The notes under the pieces were generated by a model. The model was given only the letters and a program-made list of their open reading frames with translations. It searched no databases and was not told where the DNA came from. Positions 9,300 to 21,242 of a stretch of 62,000 nucleotides of DNA are shown in pieces; positions within the stretch are counted from its first letter, which is position 1; each line of letters begins with the position of its first letter. Position numbers and translations under genes: made by a program. This stretch comes from Chrysomallon squamiferum (Eukaryota; Mollusca; Gastropoda; Neomphalida; Peltospiridae): the NCBI GenBank assembly GCA_012295275.1, contig CM022677.1, positions 4,270,553-4,332,552 on the forward strand, written 5' to 3'.

Positions 9300-9700
9300 T
9301 ACGTTTTTTTTTTAGTGTCATGCGATCTACCCACACTGTCTATGCGATCATTTCGTGAAAATAAACGTTTTCAACGTTTACAAAAGGTGTCCAGTGTGAC
9401 GCAACATTTTCAAAAATCTGCCCGGGGTCGGGACAAATATTTCAACGTGTCCCCAAATGTGCGCCCCGCGCCACGTCGGGTTAATCCACTTTCAAAAAGG
9501 TATCCCTGCATTTTGGACGAAATAAACGTTTCCAACATTTTTACAAAGGTTGAAAAAGACGTGTGGCACTATGCCTGGGGTCGGGACAAAAATTTCAACG
9601 TGTCCTGAAAAGGTGACGGGCCGTCGGGTCCAGTGTGGCAAAGACGTTTCCAACATTTCAAAAGAAGCTGCACCTTTTGAAAATAACGTGTCAAAAAAAA
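9300..9700. repeat. GC-richer dispersed repeat with internal about 150-bp duplication
   Basis: GGTCGGGACAAATATTTCAA at 9426 recurs with one change near 9581, and the phrase AAATAAACGTT..CAACGTTTACAAAAGG recurs with changes near 9520 and 9635. Base composition and motifs such as CCAGTGTG next to AACGTTT resemble terminal parts of DNA transposons found in marine invertebrates. Reading frames here (97 and 62 codons) show no known protein. Family not identified. Confidence 0.5.
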
Positions 9701-9740
9701 AAACAAAAACATTTGCTGGAAAAATGTGTGTGTATTGAAA

Positions 9741-10690
9741 ATCACTTTCATATATGAAATATATTTTTTATCATCCCCAAAATGAAATATTCGAAAAAAA
9801 AAAAATAAATCGTTATTCTGACCACATAATATAGATATTATCTTATTTTTTGTTTTTCTTAATTCTCATTTCATTTTAGCTAATAAAGAATCATAACCAT
9901 CATCAACAAGAAATAAAATGCGAGTATTTCCACCTATTTTATTTAAGTTTACGAGATTATTTCAAGATGTTAAACTGACGTAATCATTATCAATCATTCG
10001 TTCTTTATGAATATATGAGTAATACAATAACTGTCATTTATAGATATATAAAATAAAGATTCGGACGCTGTATCTGTCATTTACAAATATGTATGATACA
10101 TAAAATATAATTTCAAAAATTTTAATATCGGAAAATAGCTTTTCAGTTTAAAAATATTTCTTACCTGAAGCAATGTTGTAATAAAATTAACTCCGTTACT
10201 CAGTTCCAAATTTAATTTAATATAATTACTTATATTTTTTAATTCAGTAGATACAGAATGAAAACAGTCTTACCCCTTTCCATGTTGTAATTACTGTAAA
10301 TGTTGTAGCTGTTTGTAATTCTGGTTACAGCTAACGGAATGGCGAGGTATCAAGGTTATATCAGAAAAATAATTAAGAAAACGCGCATCATATTTTTACA
10401 TGTTCCGTCATTTTATCTATAGCGGGATCTTTTCTTTATTATTTTCTAATGAATTAAGATCAGTTAATCTATTGTAGACCAGAGATCTGAACCGTGAGTT
10501 GAGTGAAAGAATCTGAGATCAAAAACAGGTTAACATGAAATGTTAAACGTACCTGAAACAATGGTGTTTATTCTTTCAAATTAGTATATCAGTGTTGTGG
10601 GGAGGTATAATCATTTACAGTATGAATGACAGCAAAATAGCACTGTTACAAAAGACTTGAAAGCCGCCATTTTAATCCTTATGTCACGTA
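9741..10690. other. AT-rich intergenic sequence
   Basis: No protein-coding signal. Two minus-strand donor-like sites, each preceded by a similar phrase, ATTGCTTCAG|GTAAG near 10170 and ATTGTTTCAG|GTACG near 10557, may mark noncoding exons or a short duplication. That is weak. Confidence 0.4.
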
Positions 10691-10707
10691 ATGTAATGTA
10701 ATGATTG

Positions 10708-10761
<54 letters not shown>

Positions 10762-10805
10762 ATTATTATTTATTATTTATTGTTGTTGTTGTTGTTGTTG
10801 TTGGG
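10708..10805. repeat. (GTT)n microsatellite
   Basis: TTG/GTT repeat interrupted by TATTATTATTTATTATTTATT, followed by a short G run and poly-T to about 10830. The Cys/Val-rich reading frame over it is not a gene. Confidence 0.95.
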
Positions 10806-10839
10806 GGGTTTTGTTTTTTTTTTTTTTTTTTTAAAGACG

Positions 10840-11635
10840 CTAGAAGAATTTTTTTAGTAAGTCGATACAGATTACCCATCCAATTTTGATCTCAAACGTC
10901 ATAAAAAAAATACCAGAACGAAAGACAATCTAAAAAGAAACCTCTGTGTCATAGTATATTACAAAAACAAATCTATGATTCTCTGCAAATAAAAAAAAAT
11001 TAACGAAGAGAAATTATGTTTCCCTTGCTACCAGTGACGTTCATCAAATCCAAAAGTAATTTCCAGTGGTTTCCTTATACAGATGCCTAATTCTGTTTCC
11101 TGTCATTTATTGTTTTAAAATTATTAATTGTCTTTTCATTTAAAAACAAACAAACAAATAAGTAAACAACATCAAGGAGCAAAAAACAAACAAACAAAAA
11201 CAATACCCTCAAACAACAGAAAACAATAGAAAAACTAAATAACAAAAAACATATATATGTAATTTTTAATAAATTTTATATATACGTATAGAAATTAAAT
11301 CTTACGTATATTTAAACGAAATTAGATTTAGAAATTAAACATAGAAATTTCCATTTTCTTTTTTTTTAATCCACATATTAAACTGCCTTGTTATCCTGAC
11401 ATCTGAAAAAATTATGTAAGATGAGCCTATATTTTTTCTAACAATATTCTTTTTCACTAGAATTTTATTTAAAATGATGGGTGTGTTGTATGGAGTAAAT
11501 TTATATCTATATCTGTATATAAAGAATATTATTGGAATTACTAACTGTATATTTATTTATTTAAAACATTTCTTCTCATTCTTCTTCTTATTACCATAAT
11601 TATTGTTGTTCTTGTTAATATTTTTTATAATTATT

Positions 11636-11668
<33 letters not shown>

Positions 11669-12244
11669 CTGTACCGCCCTGCTTAATGTTTCTATTCTCT
11701 TTAAGATATTTTTACAAATTTGTTCTTAATAAAACTGTGGTTTTGCCGTAAAGCGTTCCCTCAGATAATCTATTGTCTTTGTTTTTAGATGTTAAGGTAA
11801 CTCAAAGTAATGTTATTTTGGATCAGTTGTTTAGAAATAGTTCAGCATTTATTGAGCATACTTTTTCTCTCTCAGAACTGTATTTAATCACTGACAAGAC
11901 ATGCTCTTATGATTATTTTGTCTATGTGGATGTGTTAAACGATGTCAGTTATATAAAGTAAAAAGTTCAGGATAAGACGTATCTGCCGAGTGATCCCACC
12001 CCTAACACATTTGTACTAGGGAGAGATATGCACAAATATCTCGGAATTTGTTAGAGACAATTCCCTTATGTTATGATTAGATTACTTTTTTCTTTTAAAT
12101 ATATAGAATAAGAAGATTTATTTTTGGCTCTAACAATTTACGTTAGCATACGCTTATTCACACACATACACAAACTCATACACATATGTGCACCTATACG
12201 CACACACACACAGTATAAACTCACACACGCATACACACACATTA

Positions 12245-12280
<36 letters not shown>

Positions 12281-12890
12281 GGACAAAACTGTTGAGAACT
12301 ATGTAATAATACACACACCTCGGAGCTGTCTCTGGCGTTTTTCTTTACTGCATATTAAATAACAACAAGACTACCTTTTATGATAAAACAAGGATGCAAT
12401 GCAGTAAGACACTTTGTTGATATATTTATATGTTTGGCTATTCATGATGCCTGCAAAAGAATATTCAGTGGATTTTTAATCCTTCTTGTGAATACCACCA
12501 TGAATTTTTGTACATGATTACTTCAACAATAATGAATATGGCTCAACCATGAAGGTTTCCTCTGGGATTATTTTAAGCAATGCAAAATTATGGAAAATAC
12601 AATGGAGATAACATCAGTATCTTGCAGATTTATTCTGGAAACAATGTTCTAGAGAATATCACAACAAGAGAGACAAAAATGGTTTAATTTTCACAAACAT
12701 ATATATCTGATGAAATGTTCAATCTAATTTAAAGAATTACATCAAGATGAATTTATATTGTGTCCCATGTGTTACCTCTACTACTACTAATACTACTGCT
12801 GCCACTACTACCCCACTAGAATTACTCCTACTACTACTATTACGACTGCCAGCACAGTCACCACTACAACTAACCTATTTTGCAATTATT
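10840..12890. other. AT-rich noncoding region 3' of the TIR exons
   Basis: No recognisable gene. It contains poly-T at about 11637-11668, a CA/AT-rich stretch with (ATT)n at 12240-12280, and an unsupported 62-codon frame at 11773-11961. An expected C-terminal TIR exon, which should lie on the minus strand below 12893, is not visible here. Confidence 0.5.
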
Positions 12891-12892
12891 AC

Positions 12893-13021
12893 TTCTCTTG
12901 TAACCACAAGGACAACAGCAGCCTTCTCAACAGCCTCTGCCATTTCATCTTTAGTGGATTCTTTCATGTTGTCCACATCCATCCACACATGATAATTAGC
13001 TCTCTTCACAGCCTCTTTTAT
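12893..13021 (-). CDS. TIR-domain exon (middle of domain)
   Basis: After acceptor GTCTCAG the 43-codon exon reads IKEAVKRANYHVWMDVDNMK, then STKDEMAEAVEKAAVVLVV and ends TRE before GTAATA. This is the helix A / strand B / box-2-like part of invertebrate TIR domains of the VWxDVDxM...MAEAVExxxVVL type. It starts in phase 0, matching the exon at 13679-13770. The codons for the box containing the CRxEAEYA helix and the C-terminal half are missing downstream. TIR domains act in innate signalling or as NAD-cleaving enzymes; which applies here cannot be told. Confidence 0.85.
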
Positions 13022-13678
<657 letters not shown>

Positions 13679-13770
13679 AGGTATGACTTTCTTTTGATCC
13701 GGCCATGCATAGCTTATCATAATGTGTCCAGTGGGTTTCTTTTCTGGTGAAGCATTCTTTTTCATGGCAT
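13679..13770 (-). CDS. TIR-domain exon (start of domain)
   Basis: Acceptor TTTATTCCAG, then [30 protein letters not shown] and donor [21 protein letters not shown] is the beta-A/box-1 region of a TIR domain of the HVMISYxWxxQxxV class; the joined reading with 12893-13021 keeps the usual spacing. It is 92 nt, phase 1 in, phase 0 out. A lysine-rich linker precedes the domain. Confidence 0.85.
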
Positions 13771-14179
13771 CTGGAATAAACATTAACAATCATGTAATTT
13801 ATTAATAGAAATATGTTGCAAATACTGTTAGTACTTTTTTATATTAGCTTCCATACTTATTATTAATTTGATTATTATTATTGTTGTTGTTGTTATTATT
13901 AACAAAAAAAAATCAAAAAATTAAAAATCAAAAATAGATATGTTTGCTGCTTCTTGTATTTTTCCTGTTAATACCATTACCACCAGTGCTTCTGCTATTA
14001 TTACTCTAACTTCTTCTGTTACTATTGCTAGAACCATTAGTACAATAATTATCACTAATTACAATAGTTACTGCTACTGCTGCTACTAATACTGCCACTA
14101 CTATTACTAATAAAATACTGGTCGTTTACTGCTACTTCTAAAACTGCAATTACCATGGTACACTACTTGAATAACTTAC
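13771..14179 (-). other. Intron with trinucleotide-rich sequence
   Basis: (ATT/GTT)-rich stretch at about 13856-13905 and a TAC/TGC/ACT-rich tract at 13960-14150. A very similar tract beginning ACTGGTC and TTTACTGCTAC recurs at 17620-17660, next to related exons, so it belongs to a duplicated unit. Confidence 0.5.
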
Positions 14180-14324
14180 CATTATGTATCTTTAATTTAG
14201 CCGATAAATCATTAATTTCCGATTCCTACGTAGATTCCATCAATATCATTTCCACAACGGAAACATTTTGTCACATTTTGAGAATTATCTGAGTATCCAC
14301 AAGCATTACATTTCCTGTCTGAGG
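14180..14324 (-). CDS. Zinc-ribbon exon upstream of the TIR domain, one-base frame break
   Basis: Acceptor TTTTTTGTTCAG; reads SDRKCNACGYSDNSQNVTKC then FRCGND, a four-Cys zinc ribbon (CxxC..CxxC). In another frame it ends EINDLSAKLKIHN plus one base before donor GTAAGT, and that end is the one that joins the TIR exon in phase. The 145-nt length is one base off the required phase, so an indel lies between the two parts, around 14224-14235. It predicts a zinc ribbon followed by a TIR domain. The combination is inferred from exon order only. Confidence 0.6.
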
Positions 14325-14638
14325 CTGAACAAAAAATATATATATGTCTGAGGGGAAAAACTGTATAGCTATATCTATGTATTTTGAAGTACGAAAATGT
14401 TTGATATTTTGTTTCTTGTTCTTTACGGTGATACAATATATAATAAAATATTTTGGTTTCATTATTAAAATTATTTATTAGAGGTCAACAGAAATGTAGC
14501 TTGTTCATTCAGCCCAGCATTAGTACCTCAGAAGCTCCCAAAGATTTGAAAGATCCTGTAAGAGAACTTGTTGATCAGTTTCACAATGCTGAAGAAGTGC
14601 TCTTCTTATTTACACAGAAAATTTGCTTTCTTATTCCC

Positions 14639-14874
14639 TGAATTTTGCCTGCCAAGTAGTTCGACCAGGCCGGGCTTTTATTAGACGGATAATTGATGCA
14701 ACAAGAGGAGTCACTAAACCACATCACAACATCTGGGTTACACAAAGTATGAAGAGAGATTTTAAAATGTGGTTAGATTTTCTAGAGCACTGCAATGGGA
14801 TTACAGTCATGCCCGACATGTTCTGGACCAGCAGTAACTCCTTGGAATGTTTATCGATCTCTTTCCTGTCTTAG
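14639..14874 (+). pseudogene. DIRS-type RT/RNase H fragment
   Basis: Reads SLNFACQVVRPGRAFIRRII, TRGVTKPHHNIWVTQSMKRD and FKMWLDFLEHCNGITVM. The pattern LNFAC.VV.PGRAF.RR..D...G..KPHH.I.LT...K.D...W..FL...NG is typical of the linker between reverse transcriptase and RNase H in DIRS-like elements. A stop ends it at 14874 and the expected Asp-rich RNase H start is damaged. Confidence 0.75.
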
Positions 14875-14974
14875 TCGCTTTAACTGTTTGGGGGAATAGG
14901 TTCAATAACAAAAAGTAAGTGTTTCATACTGACAGTGAGGCAGTAGTAATTGTAGTCAATAAGAAAACATCAAA

Positions 14975-15334
14975 GTGTCCCATGGTAATGTCCTTGATGA
15001 AATTTGTTTTAATAACTTTAAACAGAAAATTCTGATAAAACCCAAAATCATTCCAGGCAGACAGAATGTAATAGCAGACGCAATTTCTTGTTGTCAGTTG
15101 GGAAAGTTCGGAAGCTGGAGCCAGAAGCAGTGTGGAGGCAGACAGGTACTAAAGAATTCAGTGGCAGGTCAGACACGGAGAACTTGCCATAATGCTGAAA
15201 AACAACTGGAAAAATTTCGATTTCGATTTGGATTTCCTCCACTATGGCTAATGCCTGTAGATCACTTAGTCCAGCTCATTGCTTTCTTGTCATTACAGCA
15301 ATTAGCCCCATCTACTGTAAAAAACATATATTAG
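14975..15334 (+). pseudogene. DIRS-type RNase H end and start of recombinase region
   Basis: RQNVIADAISCCQLGKF corresponds to the G.xN.xADALSR.Q motif that closes RNase H in retroelements (Ser in place of the usual Leu-Ser-Arg run). Later PPLWLMPVDHLVQLIAFLSL and PSTVKNIY resemble the N-terminal helical segment of the recombinase. Stops on both sides. Confidence 0.65.
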
Positions 15335-15451
15335 TGGGATAAGTATTTGGCACAAATCTAAGGGGGAGGGGGACCATACAAGGCATTTAGTTTTATTTCA
15401 AAACTCCTTGAAGGACTATGTAGGAGACGTGCAGGACTACACCTATCAATT

Positions 15452-15990
15452 TTGGAGAAAATTTTGGCTGCATCTTCAACTATTTGTTCAACTCAGTTCG
15501 AGGCCAATTTATTTGAAACAGCTTTCAAACTGGCCTTTTTTGCATTTTTACGGGTGGGGGAAATAACAGCCAGAACACAGGAGGACAATTCGAACAGACC
15601 CATCGGGGTACAGGATGATATCTTCAAGTTTAGATCTGGAGAAAAACACCTGAACCAGCTGACACTTCTCATAAGAGAATCGAAGAATGATCAAAGAGGT
15701 ATTGGTTATCTACTCTATCTGGACAGTTTCGCAAGTGAAAACGTCAGTCCAGTGCGAGGTTTCCAATCATGATGTGAGACTGGTTCAACCCAGCTTCTTA
15801 CTCATTATAATGGTAAGTCATTAACTAGGTACCAGTTTAACATGTTGTCAACCGTATATTACAGTTTATAAAGTAAAAGTTCAATGTTGTAAATCATATA
15901 GCTTTAGTATAGGTGCAGCAGCATTAGCTGCAGCGAGAGTTTAGCAGAGGATACAAGTAAACCCTGGGGCAGGTGACAACCGGGGGCTTA
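15452..15990 (+). pseudogene. Tyrosine recombinase remnant with lost catalytic residues
   Basis: LFETAFKLAFFAFLRVGEIT carries the box-I Arg in LRVGE. After a frame break, TRYQFN and then a YSFSIGAAALAAA segment near 15895-15945 align with the box-II HSFRIGAAT of DIRS recombinases; both the His and the Arg are replaced (Tyr, Ser). The region is therefore catalytically dead as read. Confidence 0.7.
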
Positions 15991-16059
15991 CAGTAGGTAG
16001 GTATATTCGGGTGTAATTTGTTTATGTCATTTAAATAATACAATTGCTGATTGTAGGGA

Positions 16060-16560
16060 AGCATGAAGTGTAGTTTAATCGGATCTTCCATTATCCACTG
16101 GGCAGGAATCCAGGCACCGGCAACCTAGGTTTGCAGCAGGCAGGTACCGATGTAAAATGGTATGATAACAGAGGAATGTGGTCTTCGCAGCTAGACAGTT
16201 TCATTTCAGAGAAGTTGAAACACCAGCCCCCACCTAATGCTGTCATTTTACAACTGGGTTCGAATGACATGGTAACGACGAAGTCCAGGGAGCTGATTCA
16301 GAGCATCACTTGCTCGGTCCTACGACTCAGAGCACTGCTCCCCTCTATGAGGATCACATGGTCAGTTATGCTACCTCGCCTTTACAGGCTAAACAGCCAA
16401 AGCAGGTAGACAAGAGTGAACAGCGAGCAGATCACGAGCAGAGGGAGGAGCAGTCACTGGGCACCCAGCAGTGCGAGATCTCGATTTGCTCAGGACTGTC
16501 ACTTGTCATTCACGGGAAATGCACTGTACCTGGAAGGAATGCAGAAAGCAGTGGTTTTTG
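16060..16560 (+). pseudogene. SGNH-hydrolase-like domain of the DIRS element
   Basis: LIGSSIIHWAG is the block with the nucleophile Ser; VILQLGSNDMV is the GxND block; DCHLSFTGNALYLEGM is the D-x-H block. The three parts are in different frames, broken at about 16125 and between about 16400 and 16480. Such domains occur at the 3' end of many DIRS-like elements and of some other retroelements. Function within the element is unknown. Confidence 0.7.
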
Positions 16561-17169
16561 GTGGGGCAAGGTGTTTCCACGAGGTGAGTGGATGGCGGGA
16601 CCCCCCGGAGACAGCTGCAGAGCTAAGGTTCATCTGGTCCAGGGTGAGGTTCCATCTACTGACCTGTAGGGGAACAGGTCATTCATTACCAAAGGATTCA
16701 CTGGCAGGTGCCTTAAGAATTCGGGTCCCAAGGGGAGTGGTTCAACCCACCTACGAATCAGCGAGGGGGAAGGTAAGGTAATGTAAATATACTTGATCTT
16801 CGGGGCCGAAGATGGGTTACCGAGTGGGCTGGTTTAATTAGGGAACCTTGGCTCTTGCCCACTCTGATTAAACTTCCAGGAAGGTATAAGCAGCCAACCA
16901 TGCACACCAGGTTGGTACTGACAAGCCACAAACTCTACTGTGAGTGCAGTCAGTATGTCTCCAGTGTGTTCTGGGTTATTAGTTTTATTCAGCTGCGTCC
17001 AGTTTTTTTATCCAACAATAAAATGGTTTGGAGGTATTCATGTAAATGTAAATAATTGTATATCATGAAAGGTCTCACTTGTACATAGTTTTGTAAATAA
17101 AGATATATGTTATCATTTTTAGTGTTTATTATCTGGGCATTAATTAGAGATATCTGCTTGAATATTTAC

Positions 17170-17262
17170 CAATGTGTTTATTTAATATTGCCAATAAATC
17201 GAGCGCTTCAAATTCGTATCCATGCAAGTTTCCCAGTAAATTAACTCTTGCACAGTGTAGAG
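17170..17262 (-). pseudogene. Second copy of the zinc-ribbon/TIR linker exon
   Basis: Reads CARVNLLGNLHGYEF and ALDLLAILNKHI plus one base before GTAAAT. The end is homologous, base by base, to the end of the exon at 14180-14324 (EINDLSAKLKIHN). The acceptor position has CTCTAC rather than CTAG, and the donor is weaker, so it is probably unused. Confidence 0.5.
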
Positions 17263-17280
17263 AAAAAAAGTAATATATAT

Positions 17281-17324
<44 letters not shown>

Positions 17325-17686
17325 CGCACACACACAAACACACATGAAATAAAATAAAATATTTAAAAATAATAACAAAAACGAAACAAAAACAAAATTA
17401 AATTAAATAAATGAATGATCACACTAAATTAAAAGGATACAATGTGTGTACCTAAGTGTATGTGTGCATATTTATGTGTGTGTAGAATAGAGAAGTTATA
17501 ACCATTGTTTCCTGTTCCATAAACGTCCGTATTTAATGCATTTTTTAAATAATTAGTTCACAAAAGTAATTAGGAGTACGTGCTAGCAAGATAGACTCAG
17601 ACGACTCCTAGTAGTATTTATACTGGTCTTTTACTGCTACTGCTACAACCACCACAATTACTATTATACACTGCTCAAATACTTAC

Positions 17687-17716
17687 CAAGCGTTTCAAAT
17701 TTGTCTCTTGCGCAGC
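17687..17716 (-). pseudogene. Third, shortened copy of the linker exon
   Basis: Thirty bases between acceptor TTTTCCTAG and donor GTAAGT, encoding CARDKFETL in phase 1 in, phase 1 out. Compared with the copy at 17170-17262 it lacks the middle and end. Its splice sites look intact, so a 10-codon microexon is possible. Confidence 0.45.
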
Positions 17717-18969
17717 CTAGGAAAACAATTACATATACATATATAATAAAGTAAAATGTTAAAAAATAATAACAAAAACAAAACAAAAATATAAATAAAT
17801 AAATAAAACATCATACTAAATTAAAATGATGCAATATCTGTATATGTGTGTGGGTCAGTCTGTGTATGTATGTATATACATGTTTTGCGTAGAATAGAGA
17901 AGTTATAATCATTGTTTCCTATTCCATAAAGGCCAGTATTGAATGTTTTTTACTTCATAAAAGTGATCAGAAGGGAGCAAGTGCTAGCAAGATAGCACAA
18001 GACGAGTGACTGCTATTGGGAACTTTGATTAACACTGGGAACTGTATGGTTTTGTCACATGCCACATAAGGCAGTTGCTGTCTAGAATTTAAGCAAGGAA
18101 TCTGGTCCTTGATAGTAGGACCTTAAATTACTGTTAGTCAAGGTAAGCATGTTTATATTTGTTAATAATATAATTCATGATGTGCTATAGAATATCTGAC
18201 ATCAATAATTAATATAGACTTATTGCTTTCATTTTAATATATCTGCTAAAGAGAACAGTTAAGAGTATTATGTATAAAAGATGGGACAATAATTATATTT
18301 TACTGCCCACTTTCATTTGTGGACTTTCATTCATATCGAATATGCTGGCGCACAGTTAATTCAGCGTCTTCGCATAGTTTTAAGTAACAGTAACTCAACT
18401 GTGTTAGTGTTCACATGGAAATAGATTTTAAAAATAAACATGATTCACAGAGTATTTTCTCAGTAAACGCAGCTGACATAATTATTTGTTATTTCTGTTC
18501 AGGTGGCGACACTGGTTCTGTGGGGTAAGTGTTACTGACATCACTACTTATATGATTGCATATGTTTTATATTTATGTGTAATTGTTAATTTACATGTGC
18601 TAGTGTTTGTGTCTTTATGATAAGAGTTAATCTAATCGTTAAATATAAATGTCTCAGGACGTTCATATATATATGTATTTAAAAGGCTTATGATTCAATT
18701 ATTATTATATGACACTTTCATTTATGTATAAAGGATTTTTATAGAGACTTTTATATATTGTAATTCGTTCTATTTATCAAAAGCGGCAGAAATCATCACA
18801 GGCAGATGTATCGTATTAATATTAGCATGCTAGGTGTCCATGCGCCAGATAAACACAAAGATTTCTGAGTCGCTTATTTAAAAAAAAAAATAATAATAAA
18901 TGAGTCTGTGTAAAAGAGAAAAACGAATTAATCATTCCATTGTCTAATTAAAAAAAGCTCACAGGAAAA
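17717..18969. other. AT-rich noncoding sequence between TIR fragments
   Basis: Mostly low-complexity sequence. A plus-strand 22-base segment GGTGGCGACACTGGTTCTGTGG-like at 18503-18525 is bounded by TTCTGTTCAG and GTAAGT and could be a noncoding microexon, possibly 5' to the innexin, but nothing else supports it. Confidence 0.4.
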
Positions 18970-19160
18970 TCAGCAAGTTTTAACTCCACATCTAAGCTGC
19001 GTTATTAATCGCTCCATGTTTGTCTGAAATGGATATCTGCCACTGAAGTCAAAAAACATTTTAGTCCCTACGAGAATTCCCAGCCAACCATCAGGTTTGT
19101 AATCTTTCTCCATCAGAAGTGGTATGACAGCGTTCTTTCGTTCAAATGAATATTCACCTT
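18970..19160 (-). CDS. TIR-domain C-terminal half exon
   Basis: Reads EGEYSFERKNAVIPLLMEKD, YKPDGWLGILVGTKMFFDFS, GRYPFQTNMERLITQL and ends VKTC with TGA at 18970-18972. This is the C-terminal half of the same TIR class: (EAEYA) helix, IIPL strand, the very conserved YKPDGWLG..G..LFFDFSG..F block, and the last helix. It lies upstream, in minus-strand sense, of the N-terminal TIR exons at 13.7 and 12.9 kb, so it cannot be the end of that gene. It is the tail of a second TIR gene whose front half is absent, or the order has been rearranged. Confidence 0.85.
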
Positions 19161-19782
19161 CTATTCATTGTAATACGGAATGTATAGTTACTTCACGAAT
19201 AAATAATCTATAATACACACACATACGAGAGAGAAAGATAGGTGTGTACATATATCTATATTTATCTATATAGATACATACAGACAGACAGACAGACAAT
19301 GATGTACAAATTACACATTGCTCACAGATAAAAACGCGCTCACTAATATACTCGCTCGCACTCATGGACCTATAAGAACTAATCAAGTGAAAATGTCAAA
19401 TGTATTACGTATTTTGACAGAGATGCTTTTTTCTCAAAGTACTAAAGTGTTTCACTGTGCATTAAAGACACAAGAAACAAAGTTATTTTTTATTAGCGCC
19501 AAATCCGACTTAGCACATTGTTTAAATTCATTCACGACAGATTTAGTTTTAATAAAGAATCAACCGATTCCTGTCTCTACCGAGTTCAACTCGAGGCTCA
19601 AAGTCATAAATTTTGTGAAATGAGGAAAACGAAAAAAATGTAAATACAAAGAAGCTAAATTAATTAATTAAAAATGACAAAAACAACAAAAAATAATAAA
19701 TAAATAACTGTATGAATGAATGAATGAATAATAATAATAATGATAATAAATCACATTTCTCTTTAATACACGATTTATTTCG

Positions 19783-19845
<63 letters not shown>

Positions 19846-19966
19846 TAATACACAGGTGTTAATTTCATTTAAAATTTAACTTTACAAACAATGAATATCC
19901 AAAGTAAAAATATTACAAAATACTAAACAGATAATCCTAATTTGTATTTAGATTTTATAAATTTTG
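19161..19966. other. Noncoding sequence with (TAT)n
   Basis: A 101-codon plus-strand frame at 19318-19623 has no recognisable similarity. A (ATT)n microsatellite covers 19784-19843. The rest is AT-rich. Confidence 0.4.
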
Positions 19967-20495
19967 TACCTTCACTTACGAGTTTAATTCGTTCCATGAC
20001 CCAACTCGTAACTCAATTTGCTCGTATATCAAATCAATATCCCCAACTGAAATTAATTGAAATATCATTAATCCGTTCCAGCCCATCCAAAACCACCCAA
20101 TTTTTTTTGTAACGTGTTTTTAAATAAGCAAAAAGTATGTATAAATGACAAATAAAAAAAAAAAATAAAAAAAAAAAAGTATCTAAAGAAATAACCTGGT
20201 TTTGTAAAGTGTATTAAATTTAATGCCTTTGGCTGGAGTTACAGCCTTTTTCGACTCCTTTTGCTTCAGTATAGTATATATCGTACATCGTACAAATACT
20301 ACGCTGGTACTGGCTAGCCAAGTCGACTACACGCACACTTTGATCATGTTTTTCTATGATTTCATGCTTTCATTCAATAGACAGTCGCACATCTGAAACT
20401 CGCTCGTAACTCAGATGTTGGCTCGTAACTCAAATCAATAAATGTACCGGGCAACTGCTCTTAACTCGAAAACCTCGTAAATCAAAGTATCACTC
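19967..20495. mobile_element. MITE-like element
   Basis: The left end CTTACGAGTTTAATTCG and the right end, read in reverse as ATTTACGAGGTTTTCGAG, form imperfect inverted termini. Inside are repeated ACTCGTAACTCAA and CTCGTAACTCAGATG phrases. There is no coding capacity. The CGTAACTC-rich pattern is typical of a widespread nonautonomous DNA element of invertebrates. Target-site duplication not resolved. Confidence 0.6.
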
Positions 20496-21181
20496 TATAG
20501 ACAATTCTAATAAATTAAATTAAAAAAAAAAAAAAAAAAAATGATTCAGTGAAATAATAATAATAATAATAAATACTTCAGTGGATTTCTGTAAGTAATC
20601 ATTCAAATCTGGAAAATTCCATGCAATGGGTTCAAAGTCACATGGTTTATTGTGAAGAACTTTACTTAAGTTGAAGAGGAAATAATGATTAAATATGTAA
20701 GTAAAAACTATTAACTGACATATACACATTATTACTAAACTAATTGTTTTTTTGGTGGGATAACAAACCCTGCAAAATGCAGTCACAAAGAAGAGGTCTT
20801 TTTAGACAGTGTCTGTTTTACAGAGGATTGTACTAACTGGACAAATTTCAGACACTACACATTTGGACTTGTAACAACTGGATTGCTAATACAAAGACTG
20901 ATGTAGCAGATTTATTTGTGTAATAAATATTCCGTGAAATTCTTCAAGCAGTTTTCTACTATTTGGTCTTACTGGGACCAGTTTCAGTATAAGGGACCAT
21001 AAGTAACTGAGAGTTGCATGTGTTAGCAGCAGTTGTGTTCTTTGACAGTGGTGGTGACGAGGATGGTAATAATAATTACAATAACAATAAACATAATAAT
21101 ACAAATCTAATGAGAAATGAAGTAGTGATTGTAAAAACGATGGATCAAAGTAGTGACTGTGGAGGAATAATAATAATAATA

Positions 21182-21242
<61 letters not shown>

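Larger units (their letters stand above)
14480..17105 (+). mobile_element. Degenerate DIRS-like tyrosine-recombinase retroelement
   Basis: In order on the plus strand: an RT/RNase H-region fragment (14639-14874), a second fragment with RQNVIADAIS (14975-15334), a tyrosine recombinase remnant (15452-15990) and an SGNH hydrolase-like domain (16060-16560). This order matches DIRS-group elements of aquatic invertebrates. Frames are broken repeatedly and no intact reverse transcriptase is seen, so the copy is 5'-truncated and inactive. It lies between the TIR exon copies, opposite in orientation, and ends near AATAAAG at about 17096. Termini were not resolved. Confidence 0.8.
17170..18010. repeat. 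About 430-bp tandem duplication containing linker-exon copies
   Basis: 17170-17610 and 17687-18010 share exon end, donor, a run of A-rich sequence with AATAACAAAAACGAAACAAAA, the phrase GTAGAATAGAGAAGTTATAA and AGTGCTAGCAAGATAG-like text. The first copy carries (CA)n at 17283-17321. The unit is also related to 14120-14324. Confidence 0.75.

Noticed and set aside
11773-11961. 62-codon plus-strand frame without repeats
   Set aside because: No similarity recognised, no splice or promoter support; length is expected by chance.
19318-19623. 101-codon plus-strand frame
   Set aside because: No recognisable domain and no supporting splice sites; kept as noncoding.
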